Below the pieces are notes generated by a model. That model was given only the letters and a program-made list of their open reading frames with translations. It had not been told where the DNA came from and made no database searches. A stretch of 64,000 bases of DNA, taken from assembly GCF_010731735.1 (NCBI RefSeq), contig NZ_AP022588.1:1054001-1118000 (forward strand). The letters run 5' to 3'. This document shows, in pieces, positions 52,113 through 61,395 of this stretch; the first letter of the stretch is position 1; each line of letters starts with the position of its first letter. The DNA comes from Mycolicibacterium sediminis. GTDB lineage: Bacteria > Actinomycetota > Actinomycetes > Mycobacteriales > Mycobacteriaceae. The translations under genes and the position numbers were made by a program.

Positions 52113-53369
52113 ATGTCCAGCACGGCAACGCCTTTGGCTCCGACGGCCACACCGGCCGAGCGTCGGGACGAGTTGTTCGACGAACTCGCCGAACTGACCG
52201 GACAGCGCAACGCCATCGACGGACGCATCGTCGACATCATCGCCGAGATCGACGGCGACCACCTCTGCTACGCCACCGGCTGCCGCTCCATCTCCGCCCT
52301 CGTCGCCTGGAAGACCGGCATCGCCCCCCGCAACGCCGACACCGTCGTCGCCATCGCCCACCGCGTCGACGAGTTCCCCCGCTGCGTCGCCGGACTGCGG
52401 GAGGGCCGGCTGTCCCTCGACCAGGTCGGCGTCATCGCCGAACACGCCGCCGACGGCTCCGACGACCACTACGCCGACCTCGCCGCCGTCGCCACCGTCA
52501 CCCAACTGCGCACCGCGGTGAAGCTCGAACCCCGACCCGACCACGCACCGAAACCCGAACCACCACCGCCGGCGTTCGTCAAGACCGACATCCCCGGCGA
52601 GGACCACGTCACCTGGAAGATCCGACTGCCCCGCGCCGACGCCGCCACGTTCGAGGCGGCCCACCAGTCCCACCTCGATGCTTTGATCACCGACTGGAAG
52701 CGCGACCGCGAGAACAACCCCCGAACGGGCGATCAGGCTCCACCGATGCCGACCACCATCGACGCCTTCATGTCCCTCGTCGAGGCGGGCTGGGACACCG
52801 ACGTCGCACGCCGACCCCACGGACAACGCACCACCGTCGTCGTGCACGTCGACGCCGACAAACCCGCCGCCGCACTGCACCTGGGTCCACTGCTGTCCGA
52901 CGACGAACGCCGCGAACTGCTCTGCGACGCCACTTGCGAAGTCTGGTTCCAGCGCCACGGCCAGACCATCGGCGCCGGACGGACTACCCGCACCGTCAGC
53001 CGACGGCTACGCCGCGTGCTGGAGCACCGCGACCGGTGCTGCGTGGTCCCCGGCTGCGGCGCCACCCGCGGCCTGCACGCCCACCACCTCGTCCACTGGG
53101 AGGACGGCGGACCCACCGAACCATCGAACCTGGTGCTGCTATGCCCGTTTCACCACCGGCTGCACCACCGCGGCGGCATCACCCTCACCGGACCCGCCGA
53201 GCACCTCGTCGTCACCGACGCCGACGGCCGCGAACTCACCGGCGCATCGCTGGCCCGACCACCCACCACGCCACCACCAGACGTCCCACCGTGTCCGGGA
53301 CCGCTCGGCGAACGAGCCCAATGGTGGTGGTACACACCCTTCGAACCACCACCAACCACCGACAACTAG
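52113..53369 (+). CDS. HNH endonuclease-domain protein of the 13E12/DUF222 repeat family
   Basis: The 418-residue protein has the DUF222 region (about 15-300; RRDELFDELAELTGQRNAIDGR and CRSISALVAWKTGIAP) and a C-terminal HNH domain. The HNH motif includes a zinc-type Cys pair (VVPGCGATRG), HAHHLVHWEDGG and SNLVLLCPFHHRLHH. 13E12 (REP13E12) proteins occur in many copies in mycobacteria. Their role is unsettled, and the HNH suggests DNA nicking linked to mobile or repeat elements. The C-terminal tail is proline-rich. No flanking repeats were seen. Confidence 0.88.
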   Translation: MSSTATPLAPTATPAERRDELFDELAELTGQRNAIDGRIVDIIAEIDGDHLCYATGCRSISALVAWKTGIAPRNADTVVAIAHRVDEFPRCVAGLREGRLSLDQVGVIAEHAADGSDDHYADLAAVATVTQLRTAVKLEPRPDHAPKPEPPPPAFVKTDIPGEDHVTWKIRLPRADAATFEAAHQSHLDALITDWKRDRENNPRTGDQAPPMPTTIDAFMSLVEAGWDTDVARRPHGQRTTVVVHVDADKPAAALHLGPLLSDDERRELLCDATCEVWFQRHGQTIGAGRTTRTVSRRLRRVLEHRDRCCVVPGCGATRGLHAHHLVHWEDGGPTEPSNLVLLCPFHHRLHHRGGITLTGPAEHLVVTDADGRELTGASLARPPTTPPPDVPPCPGPLGERAQWWWYTPFEPPPTTDN

Positions 53370-53379
53370 TGCGGTGCGG

Positions 53380-54150
53380 CTAGTGCGCCTGCCCCGTGCT
53401 GGCCGACGTGCCGCCGTCGACGGGGAGCCACGCACCGGTGATGTACCCCGCATCCGGGCTGGCGAGGAACAGCACCGCAGGCGCAATGTCGGCGGGCCGA
53501 CCCGGACGGCCGAGCGCTATCCGGTTGACCGCGGCCTCGAGTGCCGCCTCGTCGTCCTCGATCGACCGGGTGAGATCGGTGATGGTCAGCGCAGGCGCCA
53601 CCGCGTTGAAACGAATGCCGCGGGGCCCGTAGTCGAGAGCGAGCGACTGCACGAAGTTCATGATCGCGGCCTTGGTCGCGTTGTAGGCGGCCTGGGCCCA
53701 ATCGCCTCGCATCCCGGACACCGAACCGACCACCACGACGTTTCCGCCGGACTTCTCGAGTTCCGGCAGGGAGTGCCGGACGACGTGCACGAAGCCGTCG
53801 ATGTTGGTGCTCCGGATCGATTCCCACGCGTCGAGCGTCAGGTCGTCGAAGGGTCCGCTGACGTACGCCGCGGCATTGTTGACCAGGACGTCGAGGGCTC
53901 CGAACCGCTCGACCACCGCCGCGACCATCGACGTCGCCGACTCGTCGTCGGTGACGTCCGCCTCGACCGCCAGCGTTCGCTCCTCGGGGTGCCCCGTGAG
54001 GACGTCGTCGAGTTTGTCGCGCCGCCGTCCACTGATCGCCACGTTGGCGCCGTTGTCCAGGAACGCCTCGGCGATGGCCCGGCCGATGCCGGTACCGCCA
54101 CCGGTGACCAGGACCGTCTTGCCGGCGTAGGGATATGCGTTGACAGTCAT
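53380..54150 (-). CDS. Short-chain dehydrogenase/reductase
   Basis: The 256-residue classical SDR has TGGGTGIG (cofactor loop), NNAA, catalytic Ser in VGSVSG, Tyr and Lys in YNATK, and a C-terminal LPVDGGTSAS. An Arg after the second strand (ISGRRRDK) suggests NADPH. I used ATG 54150, with an in-frame ATG at 54168 as alternative. Substrate unknown. It converges with the 13E12 gene across 10 bp. Confidence 0.88.
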   Translation of the reverse strand: MTVNAYPYAGKTVLVTGGGTGIGRAIAEAFLDNGANVAISGRRRDKLDDVLTGHPEERTLAVEADVTDDESATSMVAAVVERFGALDVLVNNAAAYVSGPFDDLTLDAWESIRSTNIDGFVHVVRHSLPELEKSGGNVVVVGSVSGMRGDWAQAAYNATKAAIMNFVQSLALDYGPRGIRFNAVAPALTITDLTRSIEDDEAALEAAVNRIALGRPGRPADIAPAVLFLASPDAGYITGAWLPVDGGTSASTGQAH

Positions 54151-54199
54151 CGAGACGATGTACCCCATTCCGTCGGCGGCGACCCCTCGCGAGTCCGGA

Positions 54200-54817
54200 C
54201 TAGCCGACCGGCTTGACCCAGCGCCACTGCCGCGTCGAGCACTCCTGGGCGTCGGGCACCCGATCCCGTACTGCCGCAACCACTCCCGGCCACCACTGTT
54301 CGTCGTAGTCGTCACCGGTCAGCCAGCCGCCCGGTGCCACCTTCGGCAACCAGCCGTCGATGTCGGCGACCACGCTGTCGTATTCGTGACGGGCGTCGAG
54401 GTGTACCCAGGTCAGAGAGCCGTCGGCGAAGAGCGCGGCGGCCGCCGGTGAGGGACTGACCACCAGGTGCACTTGATCGGCGACGCCGCACGCGATGACG
54501 TTGCGGTGCAGCTGCCCGGCGAAGGTCCCGCCGCCATCGGCGACCGCGGCGGCGTGGGAGTCCTTGTCGGCGGTGCCCTCGCGCCCGCTGCCGCGGCAGT
54601 AGTCGACGCCGACCACGGTGACGTTGCGGCCGGACTCGCTCACCACCTCGGCGAGCGAACACAGGCTGCGCCCGAGATAGGAACCGACCTCCACGAACGT
54701 GCTGCCGTCGGGAAAGGTCGCGACCGCCTCCTCCTGCAGGTCGCGCCACCCGAACCAGCCGTGGATGTGCGACCAGTGGGAGATGGGCGCTGCGCGTTCG
54801 CCGGCGGGTGGGCTCAC
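54200..54817 (-). CDS. Class I SAM-dependent methyltransferase (Methyltransf_24-like)
   Basis: From GTG 54817 (AAAGGA ~7 nt upstream) the protein has 205 residues; a codon at 54874 would add 19. The SAM-binding glycine-rich segment reads STFVEVGSYLGRSLCSLAEV, followed by VVGVDYCRG, and later WVHLDARHEYDSVVADIDGW and PGGWLTGDDY. These are the marks of the Methyltransf_24 group (cephalosporin hydroxylase-/glycan-type methyltransferases). The substrate is not known. It is divergent from the S9 peptidase gene. Confidence 0.8.
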   Translation of the reverse strand: MSPPAGERAAPISHWSHIHGWFGWRDLQEEAVATFPDGSTFVEVGSYLGRSLCSLAEVVSESGRNVTVVGVDYCRGSGREGTADKDSHAAAVADGGGTFAGQLHRNVIACGVADQVHLVVSPSPAAAALFADGSLTWVHLDARHEYDSVVADIDGWLPKVAPGGWLTGDDYDEQWWPGVVAAVRDRVPDAQECSTRQWRWVKPVG

Positions 54818-54944
54818 CGTTGCGGTCCTTTCCTGGGCGGTGCACGGCTGAGCGGCGGCGTTGCCCGTCGGCACGGCGCCACCCTACTGAGAGACGGATC
54901 GGGCCGACACGAGGGTCCCGAATCCACGATTAGGCTCGGACGCC

Positions 54945-56936
54945 ATGGCGAACTTCGGCTCGTGGACCACCCCGATCACCTCCGAACTCGTCGTGCGCGC
55001 CGCGGCAGGACTCGGCGGCACCAGCGTGCACGGCCGCACGGTGATCTGGGCCGAGCAACGCCCCGAGGCGGGCGGCCGCACCCAACTCGTCCGACTGACC
55101 GACGAGGGGCCGGCGGTCGACCTGTTGCCCGCCGGGGCCAACGCCCGCACGGCCGCCCACGAGTACGGCGGAGGTGCGTGGTGGGTCGCGGGCGACACGC
55201 TGTGGTTCGCGGACTGGGCGGACCAGCGTCTCTACACCATCACGGGGTCCGGGCCACCGGTGCCGATGACCCCCGAACCCGAGGTGCCTCGCGGTGACCG
55301 CTGGGCCGACGGCTGTGTCACCGCCGATGGACGCTGGGCGCTCGTCGTCCGGGAGCACCATCCCGTCGGCGGTGGGCCGGCCGACGTCGTCAACGAGATC
55401 GTGGTGCTCGACGTCGCCGGTCGTCTCGCCCCGCGGGTGCTGGTCTCGGGCCCCGACTTCGTCTCCGATCCGAGGATCTCGCCGGACGGCGAACGACTCT
55501 GCTGGCTGCAGTGGTCACATCCGGACATGCCGTGGGACGGCACGGAGCTGTGCGTCGCGGATCTTCGGGCCGGCGATATCGGTCCGGTGTTCGGCCACTC
55601 CACCGTGGTCGCTGGCCGGCCCGACTCGGGCCCCGGCGGTACGGGCGCCGGCGAATCGGTGAGCGAACCCCGCTGGGCCGACGACGGCTCCCTGTGGTTC
55701 GTCTCGGATCGGTCGGACTGGTGGAACCTGTACCGGTGGGTGCCCGGGGAGGACCGCGTCGAGGCGATGGTCACCACTGACGCCGAAATAGGCGGTCCGC
55801 AATGGGTTTTCGGGCAGTCCAGCTACGCCTTCCTGTCGGACGGTCGGGTCACCTTCGCGTCGTCGCGCAACGGGCTCGGGTACCTGGCGATCCGTCTCGC
55901 CGACGGGCGAATCGTCGACGTCGACGTGCCCTACACGTCGTTCGGCTCGATCCGGGCCGACGGCGACCGCATCGTCTTCGTCGGCGCATCTGCCACCACC
56001 GAACCGGCCGTGGTGTCGGTGACGGTCGACGACTCAGGAGCGGTCGCGTCGACCGAGATACTTCGGCCACCACGTGATCTCGGGCTCGACGAGGAGTGGT
56101 TCTCCACCCCGGAATCGATCTCGTTCCCGAGCAGCGGCGGCCGTACCGCCCATGCCCTGTTCTACCCGCCGACCAACCCCGATGCCGTCCCCGATCCCGG
56201 CGAGCTGCCGCCGCTGCTCGTCCTGATCCACGGCGGCCCCACCAGCGCGGCCCGACCGATGCTGCAACTGGGCACGCAGTACTGGACCAGCCGGGGCTTC
56301 GCCGTGGTGGACGTCAACTACGGCGGGTCCACCGGGTACGGCCGGGCCTATCGCAATCAGCTGCGCGGCCAGTGGGGCGTCGTCGACCTCGACGACTGCG
56401 AGGCGGCGGCCCGGTGGCTCGGCGAGCAGGGACGCGTCGATCCGGCCCGGCTGTGCATCCGGGGCGGCTCGGCGGGCGGGTACACGACGCTGGCAGTACT
56501 CGCCTTCCGGGACACGTTCGCCGCCGGCGCCAGCCACTACGGCGTCGCCGACCTGGAGGCGCTGGCCACCGAGACCCACAAGTTCGAGAGCCGCTACCTC
56601 GACGGCCTGATCGGCCCGTACCCCGGGCGTCGCGATCTCTACGTCGAGCGCTCGCCGATCCACCACGTTGAGGGCTTCGACCGTCCGCTGATCGTCCTAC
56701 AGGGTCTCGAGGACGAGGTCGTGCCACCCAACCAGGCCGAGATGATCGTCGACGCGCTCCGCGCCAAGGGAGTGCCGGTGGCCTACGTGGCCTTCGAGGG
56801 TGAGCAGCACGGGTTCCGCCAGGCGGCCAACATCCGCCGGGCGCTGGACTCCGAGTTGTCCTTCTATGCACAGGTATTCGGGTTCACGCTTCCCGACGCC
56901 GAGCAGATCGAGCCCGTTCTCGTCCACAATCTGTGA
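54945..56936 (+). CDS. S9-family prolyl oligopeptidase/acylaminoacyl peptidase
   Basis: The 663-residue protein has an N-terminal beta-propeller (about 1-390; WD-like repeats such as RWADDGSLWFVSDRSDWWNL). A C-terminal alpha/beta-hydrolase follows with the nucleophile elbow GGSAGGY, Asp in LEDEVVPP and His in EQHGFRQ. It cleaves short peptides or acylated peptides in the cytoplasm, and no signal peptide is seen. TAGGCT at 54931-54936 ends 8 nt before the ATG, possibly a -10 element of a near-leaderless transcript. Confidence 0.9.
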   Translation: MANFGSWTTPITSELVVRAAAGLGGTSVHGRTVIWAEQRPEAGGRTQLVRLTDEGPAVDLLPAGANARTAAHEYGGGAWWVAGDTLWFADWADQRLYTITGSGPPVPMTPEPEVPRGDRWADGCVTADGRWALVVREHHPVGGGPADVVNEIVVLDVAGRLAPRVLVSGPDFVSDPRISPDGERLCWLQWSHPDMPWDGTELCVADLRAGDIGPVFGHSTVVAGRPDSGPGGTGAGESVSEPRWADDGSLWFVSDRSDWWNLYRWVPGEDRVEAMVTTDAEIGGPQWVFGQSSYAFLSDGRVTFASSRNGLGYLAIRLADGRIVDVDVPYTSFGSIRADGDRIVFVGASATTEPAVVSVTVDDSGAVASTEILRPPRDLGLDEEWFSTPESISFPSSGGRTAHALFYPPTNPDAVPDPGELPPLLVLIHGGPTSAARPMLQLGTQYWTSRGFAVVDVNYGGSTGYGRAYRNQLRGQWGVVDLDDCEAAARWLGEQGRVDPARLCIRGGSAGGYTTLAVLAFRDTFAAGASHYGVADLEALATETHKFESRYLDGLIGPYPGRRDLYVERSPIHHVEGFDRPLIVLQGLEDEVVPPNQAEMIVDALRAKGVPVAYVAFEGEQHGFRQAANIRRALDSELSFYAQVFGFTLPDAEQIEPVLVHNL

Positions 56937-56979
56937 TCGGCGCGGCAGCACGCGCCGCCGGAGGGCCATACTGGAACTC

Positions 56980-58053
56980 GTGCAGGTGTTCGCCGGATCG
57001 CAGTTGTCGCACTGGGACTTTCCGCGCAACACCGCCAGCGCCGCGCTGATGGCACGGTTCGGAACCGACAACGGACTCACCATCGCCGAGCTGCTCGACG
57101 GCTCGGGCCTGTCCGAGGCCGACCTGACCGACCACGACCGGATGATCCTCGGACGACAAGAGCTGGCCATCGCGACGAACCTGGTGAACCGGCTGGGCAC
57201 CCCGACCGGAGCGGCCGACCTAGGAGTCCGCGTCGGCGCCGGCTACCACGTGGGGTCGTTCGGCATCTTCGGCTTCGCCTGCCTGACGAGTTCGACGCTC
57301 GGCGACACCGTGCGGTTCGCCGCCCGGTACTACGAACTGAGCTACGGGTTCTGCCTGCCGACGGTGACGGTCGACGGACCCGTCGCGGCGTTGCGCCTCG
57401 ACCTGCCCGACCTCACCGGCCCGATCGCCGAGTTCCTCGTCCGGCGGGACCTGTCGGCGATCGCCCAGGTCATGGCGGAGGCCGTGGGCGGTCCCGTGCC
57501 GTTCACCGCGGTCGAGTTCGCCGGGCCGATGCCCGAGTCGGGCGACGCCGAGGCCCAAGCGGCGTTCGGGGTGACGCCGAGCCACGGATCGCCGGTCACC
57601 GTGGCGTCGTGGCCCGCGGAGCTGCTGACACAACCGCAACCGCAGGCCAGTGACATCAGCGTGGAGATGTGCCGGCAGCAGTGCAACGCACTGCTCGAAC
57701 GCCGTCGACAGCGGACCGGCGTCGCCCTGCGCGTTCGCGAGCAGCTGGCGTCGATCGAGGGCGCACCGCACACGATCGCGAAGGTCGCCCGCCGGTTGGC
57801 GATGAGCGAGCGGACGTTGCGGCGGCGCCTGGCCGAGGAGGACACGACCTTCCGGGACCTGACCGACGAGGTCCACCGGATGTTGGCCGAAGAGCTGCTC
57901 GCGACGGGCGCCCTCTCGGTGGAGGACATCGCGCTGCGGCTCGGCTACGCCGAGGCGACGAGTTTCATCGCCGCATTCAAGCGCTGGACGGGCACGACCC
58001 CCGCCCGCCATCAGCGCTCGGTCGCGCCGCGCGCCCGCGTCCTCAGCGTGTGA
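56980..58053 (+). CDS. AraC-family regulator with arabinose-binding-like domain (VirS type)
   Basis: The 357-residue protein starts at GTG 56980, which follows a CATACT -10-like hexamer (56967-56972) by 7 nt. An N-terminal Arabinose_bd/OruR-like domain (GAADLGVRVGAGYHVGSFGIFGF) is followed by the AraC HTH at the C-terminus (IAKVARRLAMSERTLRRRL and DIALRLGYAEATSFIAAFKR). This is the organisation of M. tuberculosis VirS, which activates the monooxygenase gene mymA. Here a MymA-like monooxygenase gene follows on the same strand 94 bp downstream. Confidence 0.86.
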   Translation: MQVFAGSQLSHWDFPRNTASAALMARFGTDNGLTIAELLDGSGLSEADLTDHDRMILGRQELAIATNLVNRLGTPTGAADLGVRVGAGYHVGSFGIFGFACLTSSTLGDTVRFAARYYELSYGFCLPTVTVDGPVAALRLDLPDLTGPIAEFLVRRDLSAIAQVMAEAVGGPVPFTAVEFAGPMPESGDAEAQAAFGVTPSHGSPVTVASWPAELLTQPQPQASDISVEMCRQQCNALLERRRQRTGVALRVREQLASIEGAPHTIAKVARRLAMSERTLRRRLAEEDTTFRDLTDEVHRMLAEELLATGALSVEDIALRLGYAEATSFIAAFKRWTGTTPARHQRSVAPRARVLSV

Positions 58054-58134
58054 ACGAGGCGCCGGTCGTCCTCGTTGGCCGGAATCATGGATTTCGCGTC
58101 CGCAATGCTCTGGCCGCGGCGACCTCGGCACCCC

Positions 58135-58140
58135 TAGCGT
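58135..58140 (+). promoter_or_regulatory. -10 element TAGCGT of leaderless monooxygenase gene
   Basis: TAGCGT (TANNNT) ends 7 nt before ATG 58148, with no ribosome site. Confidence 0.45.
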
Positions 58141-58147
58141 TGCCTAC

Positions 58148-59644
58148 ATGACCTCCGCCCTTCGCCGCCCCAGCGTCATCGTCATCGGAGCCGGATTCGG
58201 CGGCCTCGGCGCCGCCCGCGAGCTGTCCAGGGACGGGCTCGCCGACGTGACGGTGCTGGAGAAGGCCGGAGACGTCGGCGGGGTGTGGCGAGACAACACC
58301 TACCCGGGGGCGGCCTGCGACGTGCCGTCGCACCTGTACTCCTACTCCTTCGCCCGCAAGACCGACTGGGGGCGCCGGTACGCCGAGCAGTCCGACATCC
58401 TCGGCTACATCCGCGACACCGCCGAACGCTTCGGTCTGCGCGACAAGGTACGGACCGGAGTGGAGGTCACCTCCGCGAGCTACGACGACACCCGCGCCAC
58501 CTGGCGCGTAGGGACGTCGTCCGGTGAGGTGCTCGAGGCCGACGTGCTGGTGCCCGCGGTGGGGCAGCTGTCCCGCCCGGCGGTCCCGGCCATCCCCGGC
58601 ATCGGCACCTTCGCCGGCCCGTCCTTCCACTCGGCCGGGTGGCGCCACGACGTCGACCTCACCGGCAAGCGCGTCGCCGTCCTCGGCACCGGCGCCTCGG
58701 CCATCCAGTTCGTCCCGCGGATCCGCCGTGCCGCGGCCCACGTCACGGTCTTTCAGCGGTCTGCGCCGTACGTCCTGCCGAAGCCGGACCGCGGCTACAC
58801 CGACGCACACCACGCCGCCTTCGGGAAGGTTCCCGGGTTCGCCGCCGCCATGCGCCAGGTGGTCTGGCAGATCACAGAGTTCCTCGGTCTCGCACTGACA
58901 CGGATGCCTGGACTCGCACGGCCGATTCGAGCCGCCGCAATGGTGAATCTGAAGCGCCAGGTCAAGGACCCCGAGTTGCGTGCGAAGCTGACGCCCGACT
59001 ATCCGATCGGGTGCAAGCGCGTGCTGTTCAGCAGCGAGTGGTACCCGGCGCTCTCCACCGACGACGTCGACGTCGAGACCGACGCGGTCACGGAGGTCAC
59101 CCCGACCGGAGTTCGCACCGCCGACGGCCGGCTGCACGAGGTCGACGTCATCATCTACGGCACGGGGTTCAAGGCCACCGAGTTCCTGGCGCCGATGACG
59201 ATCTCCGGTCGGGAGGGCCGCGACCTGCACACCGAGTGGTCCTCGGGGGCCCGCGCCCATCTGGGCATGGCCGTCCCGGGCTTTCCCAACATGTTCATGA
59301 TCTACGGCCCCAACACCAACCTCGGCAGCAGCTCGACCATCCTGATGATGGAGCAGCAGGCCGGGTACATCCGCCAGGTCGTCGAGGAACTCGCCCGTCG
59401 AGACGCCACCCGCGCACTCGAGGTCCGCCGCGCGGTGGAGGAGGCCTACGACTCCGAGATCCAGGCCCGCCTCGACGACGGCGTCTGGACCACCTGCCAA
59501 TCCTGGTACCGAACCGACTCCGGCCGGGTGACCACCAACTGGCCGGGACTGGTCCGCGAGTATCAACGCCGCACGCGGCACGTCGATCTCACGAGCTACC
59601 GGGAAGTCCTACCGGTGACCGCAACAGAGGAGCTGAGCGCATGA
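58148..59644 (+). CDS. Flavin monooxygenase of Baeyer-Villiger type (MymA/EtaA-like)
   Basis: The 498-residue protein has FAD loop VIGAGFGGLGAAREL, the Baeyer-Villiger fingerprint-like FAGPSFHSAGWRHD (FxGxxxHxxxWxxD form), NADPH loop VLGTGASAIQFVP, and conserved GTGFKATEF. These enzymes insert oxygen next to ketones or oxidise sulfur/nitrogen compounds. The stop overlaps the next start (ATGA), coupling it to a ChoD-like oxidase. The upstream AraC gene is a VirS-like regulator. Confidence 0.9.
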   Translation: MTSALRRPSVIVIGAGFGGLGAARELSRDGLADVTVLEKAGDVGGVWRDNTYPGAACDVPSHLYSYSFARKTDWGRRYAEQSDILGYIRDTAERFGLRDKVRTGVEVTSASYDDTRATWRVGTSSGEVLEADVLVPAVGQLSRPAVPAIPGIGTFAGPSFHSAGWRHDVDLTGKRVAVLGTGASAIQFVPRIRRAAAHVTVFQRSAPYVLPKPDRGYTDAHHAAFGKVPGFAAAMRQVVWQITEFLGLALTRMPGLARPIRAAAMVNLKRQVKDPELRAKLTPDYPIGCKRVLFSSEWYPALSTDDVDVETDAVTEVTPTGVRTADGRLHEVDVIIYGTGFKATEFLAPMTISGREGRDLHTEWSSGARAHLGMAVPGFPNMFMIYGPNTNLGSSSTILMMEQQAGYIRQVVEELARRDATRALEVRRAVEEAYDSEIQARLDDGVWTTCQSWYRTDSGRVTTNWPGLVREYQRRTRHVDLTSYREVLPVTATEELSA

Positions 59645-61371
59645 CCGAGACATTCGACTACGACGTCCTGGTGATCGGATCCGGCTTCGGCGGAAGCGTG
59701 ACCGCACTCCGCCTGAGCGAGAAGGGTTATCGCGTCGGCGTTCTCGAGGCGGGCCGACGGTTCCGCGACGAGGACTTCGCCACCAACAGCTGGCACGTCC
59801 GGGACTACCTGTTCAAGCCGTCCGTCGGCTGCTACGGCATCCAGCGCATCGACGTGCTGTCGGATGCGGTCGTGCTGAGCGGTGCCGGCGTGGGCGGCGG
59901 TTCGCTGGTCTACGCGAACACCCTCTACGAGCCCGGCGATCCCTTCTTCGACGATCCCCGCTGGAGCGGGATCACCGATTGGAAGTCCGAACTCGTGCCC
60001 TGGTACGACCAGGCCAAGCGGATGCTTGGCGTCGCAACCTATCCGCGCACGACGCCGTCGGACAAGGTGATGCTGCAGGTGGCCACCGACCTCGGCATCG
60101 CGGACTCGTTCCACGCCACCCCGGTCGGGGTGTGCTTCGCCGACGCCGACTGCAACGCCGCCGCTCCGGGCGCACCGGTCGGCGACCCCTACTTCGGTGG
60201 AGCCGGCCCAGACCGCAACGCATGCAGGCACTGTGGCGAATGCATGACGGGCTGCCGCCACAACGCTAAGAACACCCTGGTTAAGAACTACCTCTACCTC
60301 GCCGAGGAACTCGGCGCGGACGTCCACCCGTCGACGACGGTCGTCGACGTCGTGCCCCGCGCAGATGGCGGGTACGACGTCGTCACGCGCAGAACCGGAG
60401 CCAAGCTCCGTCGGGCCCGCCACACGTTCACCGCGCGAGAGGTGGTGTTCTCGGCAGCCGCCCTCGGCACCCAACGGCTCCTGCATCGGCTGCGCGACCG
60501 CGGCAGCCTGCCCCGGGTCTCTCCTCGGCTCGGCGAGTTGTCGCGCACCAACTCCGAGTCGATCCTCGCCGTGCGGGCGCGTGGCGACGACGTGGACTAC
60601 TCGGAGGGCGTCGCCATCACGTCGTCGATACATCCGGACGAGCACACGCACGTCGAGCCATGCCGGTACGGCCACGACTCCAATCTGATGGGACTGCTCG
60701 GCACGATCCTGGTCGACGGTCTGGACGGCCGGCGACGCTGGCGGACCGGCATGAAGGAGCTGGTGAGCCAGCGCCGGGACCTCAGGCGGCTGCTCAACCC
60801 CAAGAACTGGTCGGAGCAGACGATCCCGCTGCTCGTCATGCAGACCCATGACAACTCGATCACCACGTTCACGCGCCGCTGGCTGTTCGGACGGCGGATG
60901 GTGTCACGGCAGGGCGTCGGCGATCCGAACCCGACGTGGATCCCGGCCGGCCACGAAGTCGCCCGTCGCGCAGCCGATTACATGGACGGCATCGCCGGCG
61001 GCGCATGGGCGGACCTCGCGGACATCCCGATGACCGGTCACTTCATCGGCGGCTGCGTGATCGGCGAGACCGCGGACGACGGCGTGGTGGACCCCTACCA
61101 CCGCATGCACGGCCACCCCGGGCTGCACGTGATCGACGGCTCGACCATCACCGCGAATCTCGGGGTGAACCCGTCGCTCACCATCACGGCGCTGGCCGAA
61201 CGCGCGACCGCGCTGTGGCCGAACAAGGGCGAGCCGGACCAGCGTCCGCCACTGGGCGCGCCGTACGTCCGGGTCGATCCGGTCAGTCCGAACCGGCGTG
61301 CCGTCCCGGACGATGCGCCCGCCGCCCTGCGGCTTCCGCCGCGTGCCGTCGACGCTGCGACGTCGAACTGA
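59641..61371 (+). CDS. GMC-type oxidoreductase, cholesterol oxidase ChoD-like
   Basis: The 576-residue FAD enzyme resembles mycobacterial ChoD over its full length. It has VIGSGFGGSVTALRLSEKGY near the start, GCYGIQRIDVL, GAGVGGGSLVYANTL, and the four-Cys stretch CRHCGECMTGCRHNAKNTLV. It also has SITTFTRRW and the C-terminal FAD segment DGSTITANLGVNPSLTITA. Real ChoD has CLECGCCMTGC, and the Cys pattern differs by one residue here, so this is probably a paralogue with another alcohol or sterol-like substrate. Its start overlaps the Baeyer-Villiger-type enzyme gene, indicating a joint oxidation pathway. Confidence 0.86.
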   Translation: MTETFDYDVLVIGSGFGGSVTALRLSEKGYRVGVLEAGRRFRDEDFATNSWHVRDYLFKPSVGCYGIQRIDVLSDAVVLSGAGVGGGSLVYANTLYEPGDPFFDDPRWSGITDWKSELVPWYDQAKRMLGVATYPRTTPSDKVMLQVATDLGIADSFHATPVGVCFADADCNAAAPGAPVGDPYFGGAGPDRNACRHCGECMTGCRHNAKNTLVKNYLYLAEELGADVHPSTTVVDVVPRADGGYDVVTRRTGAKLRRARHTFTAREVVFSAAALGTQRLLHRLRDRGSLPRVSPRLGELSRTNSESILAVRARGDDVDYSEGVAITSSIHPDEHTHVEPCRYGHDSNLMGLLGTILVDGLDGRRRWRTGMKELVSQRRDLRRLLNPKNWSEQTIPLLVMQTHDNSITTFTRRWLFGRRMVSRQGVGDPNPTWIPAGHEVARRAADYMDGIAGGAWADLADIPMTGHFIGGCVIGETADDGVVDPYHRMHGHPGLHVIDGSTITANLGVNPSLTITALAERATALWPNKGEPDQRPPLGAPYVRVDPVSPNRRAVPDDAPAALRLPPRAVDAATSN

Positions 61372-61395
61372 CGACGTCCCTCGATCGCGGGGGCG

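Noticed and set aside
52113..53369. Part of a mobile element carrying the 13E12 HNH gene
   Set aside because: No flanking direct or inverted repeats, integrase or tRNA site were visible. The family is simply common in mycobacteria.
58639..61371. A long open frame that would extend the ChoD-like protein by ~334 residues at its N-terminus
   Set aside because: The added part lies over the monooxygenase gene in another frame, shows Arg/Pro-rich shadow composition, and the FAD motif and ATGA overlap place the start at 59641.
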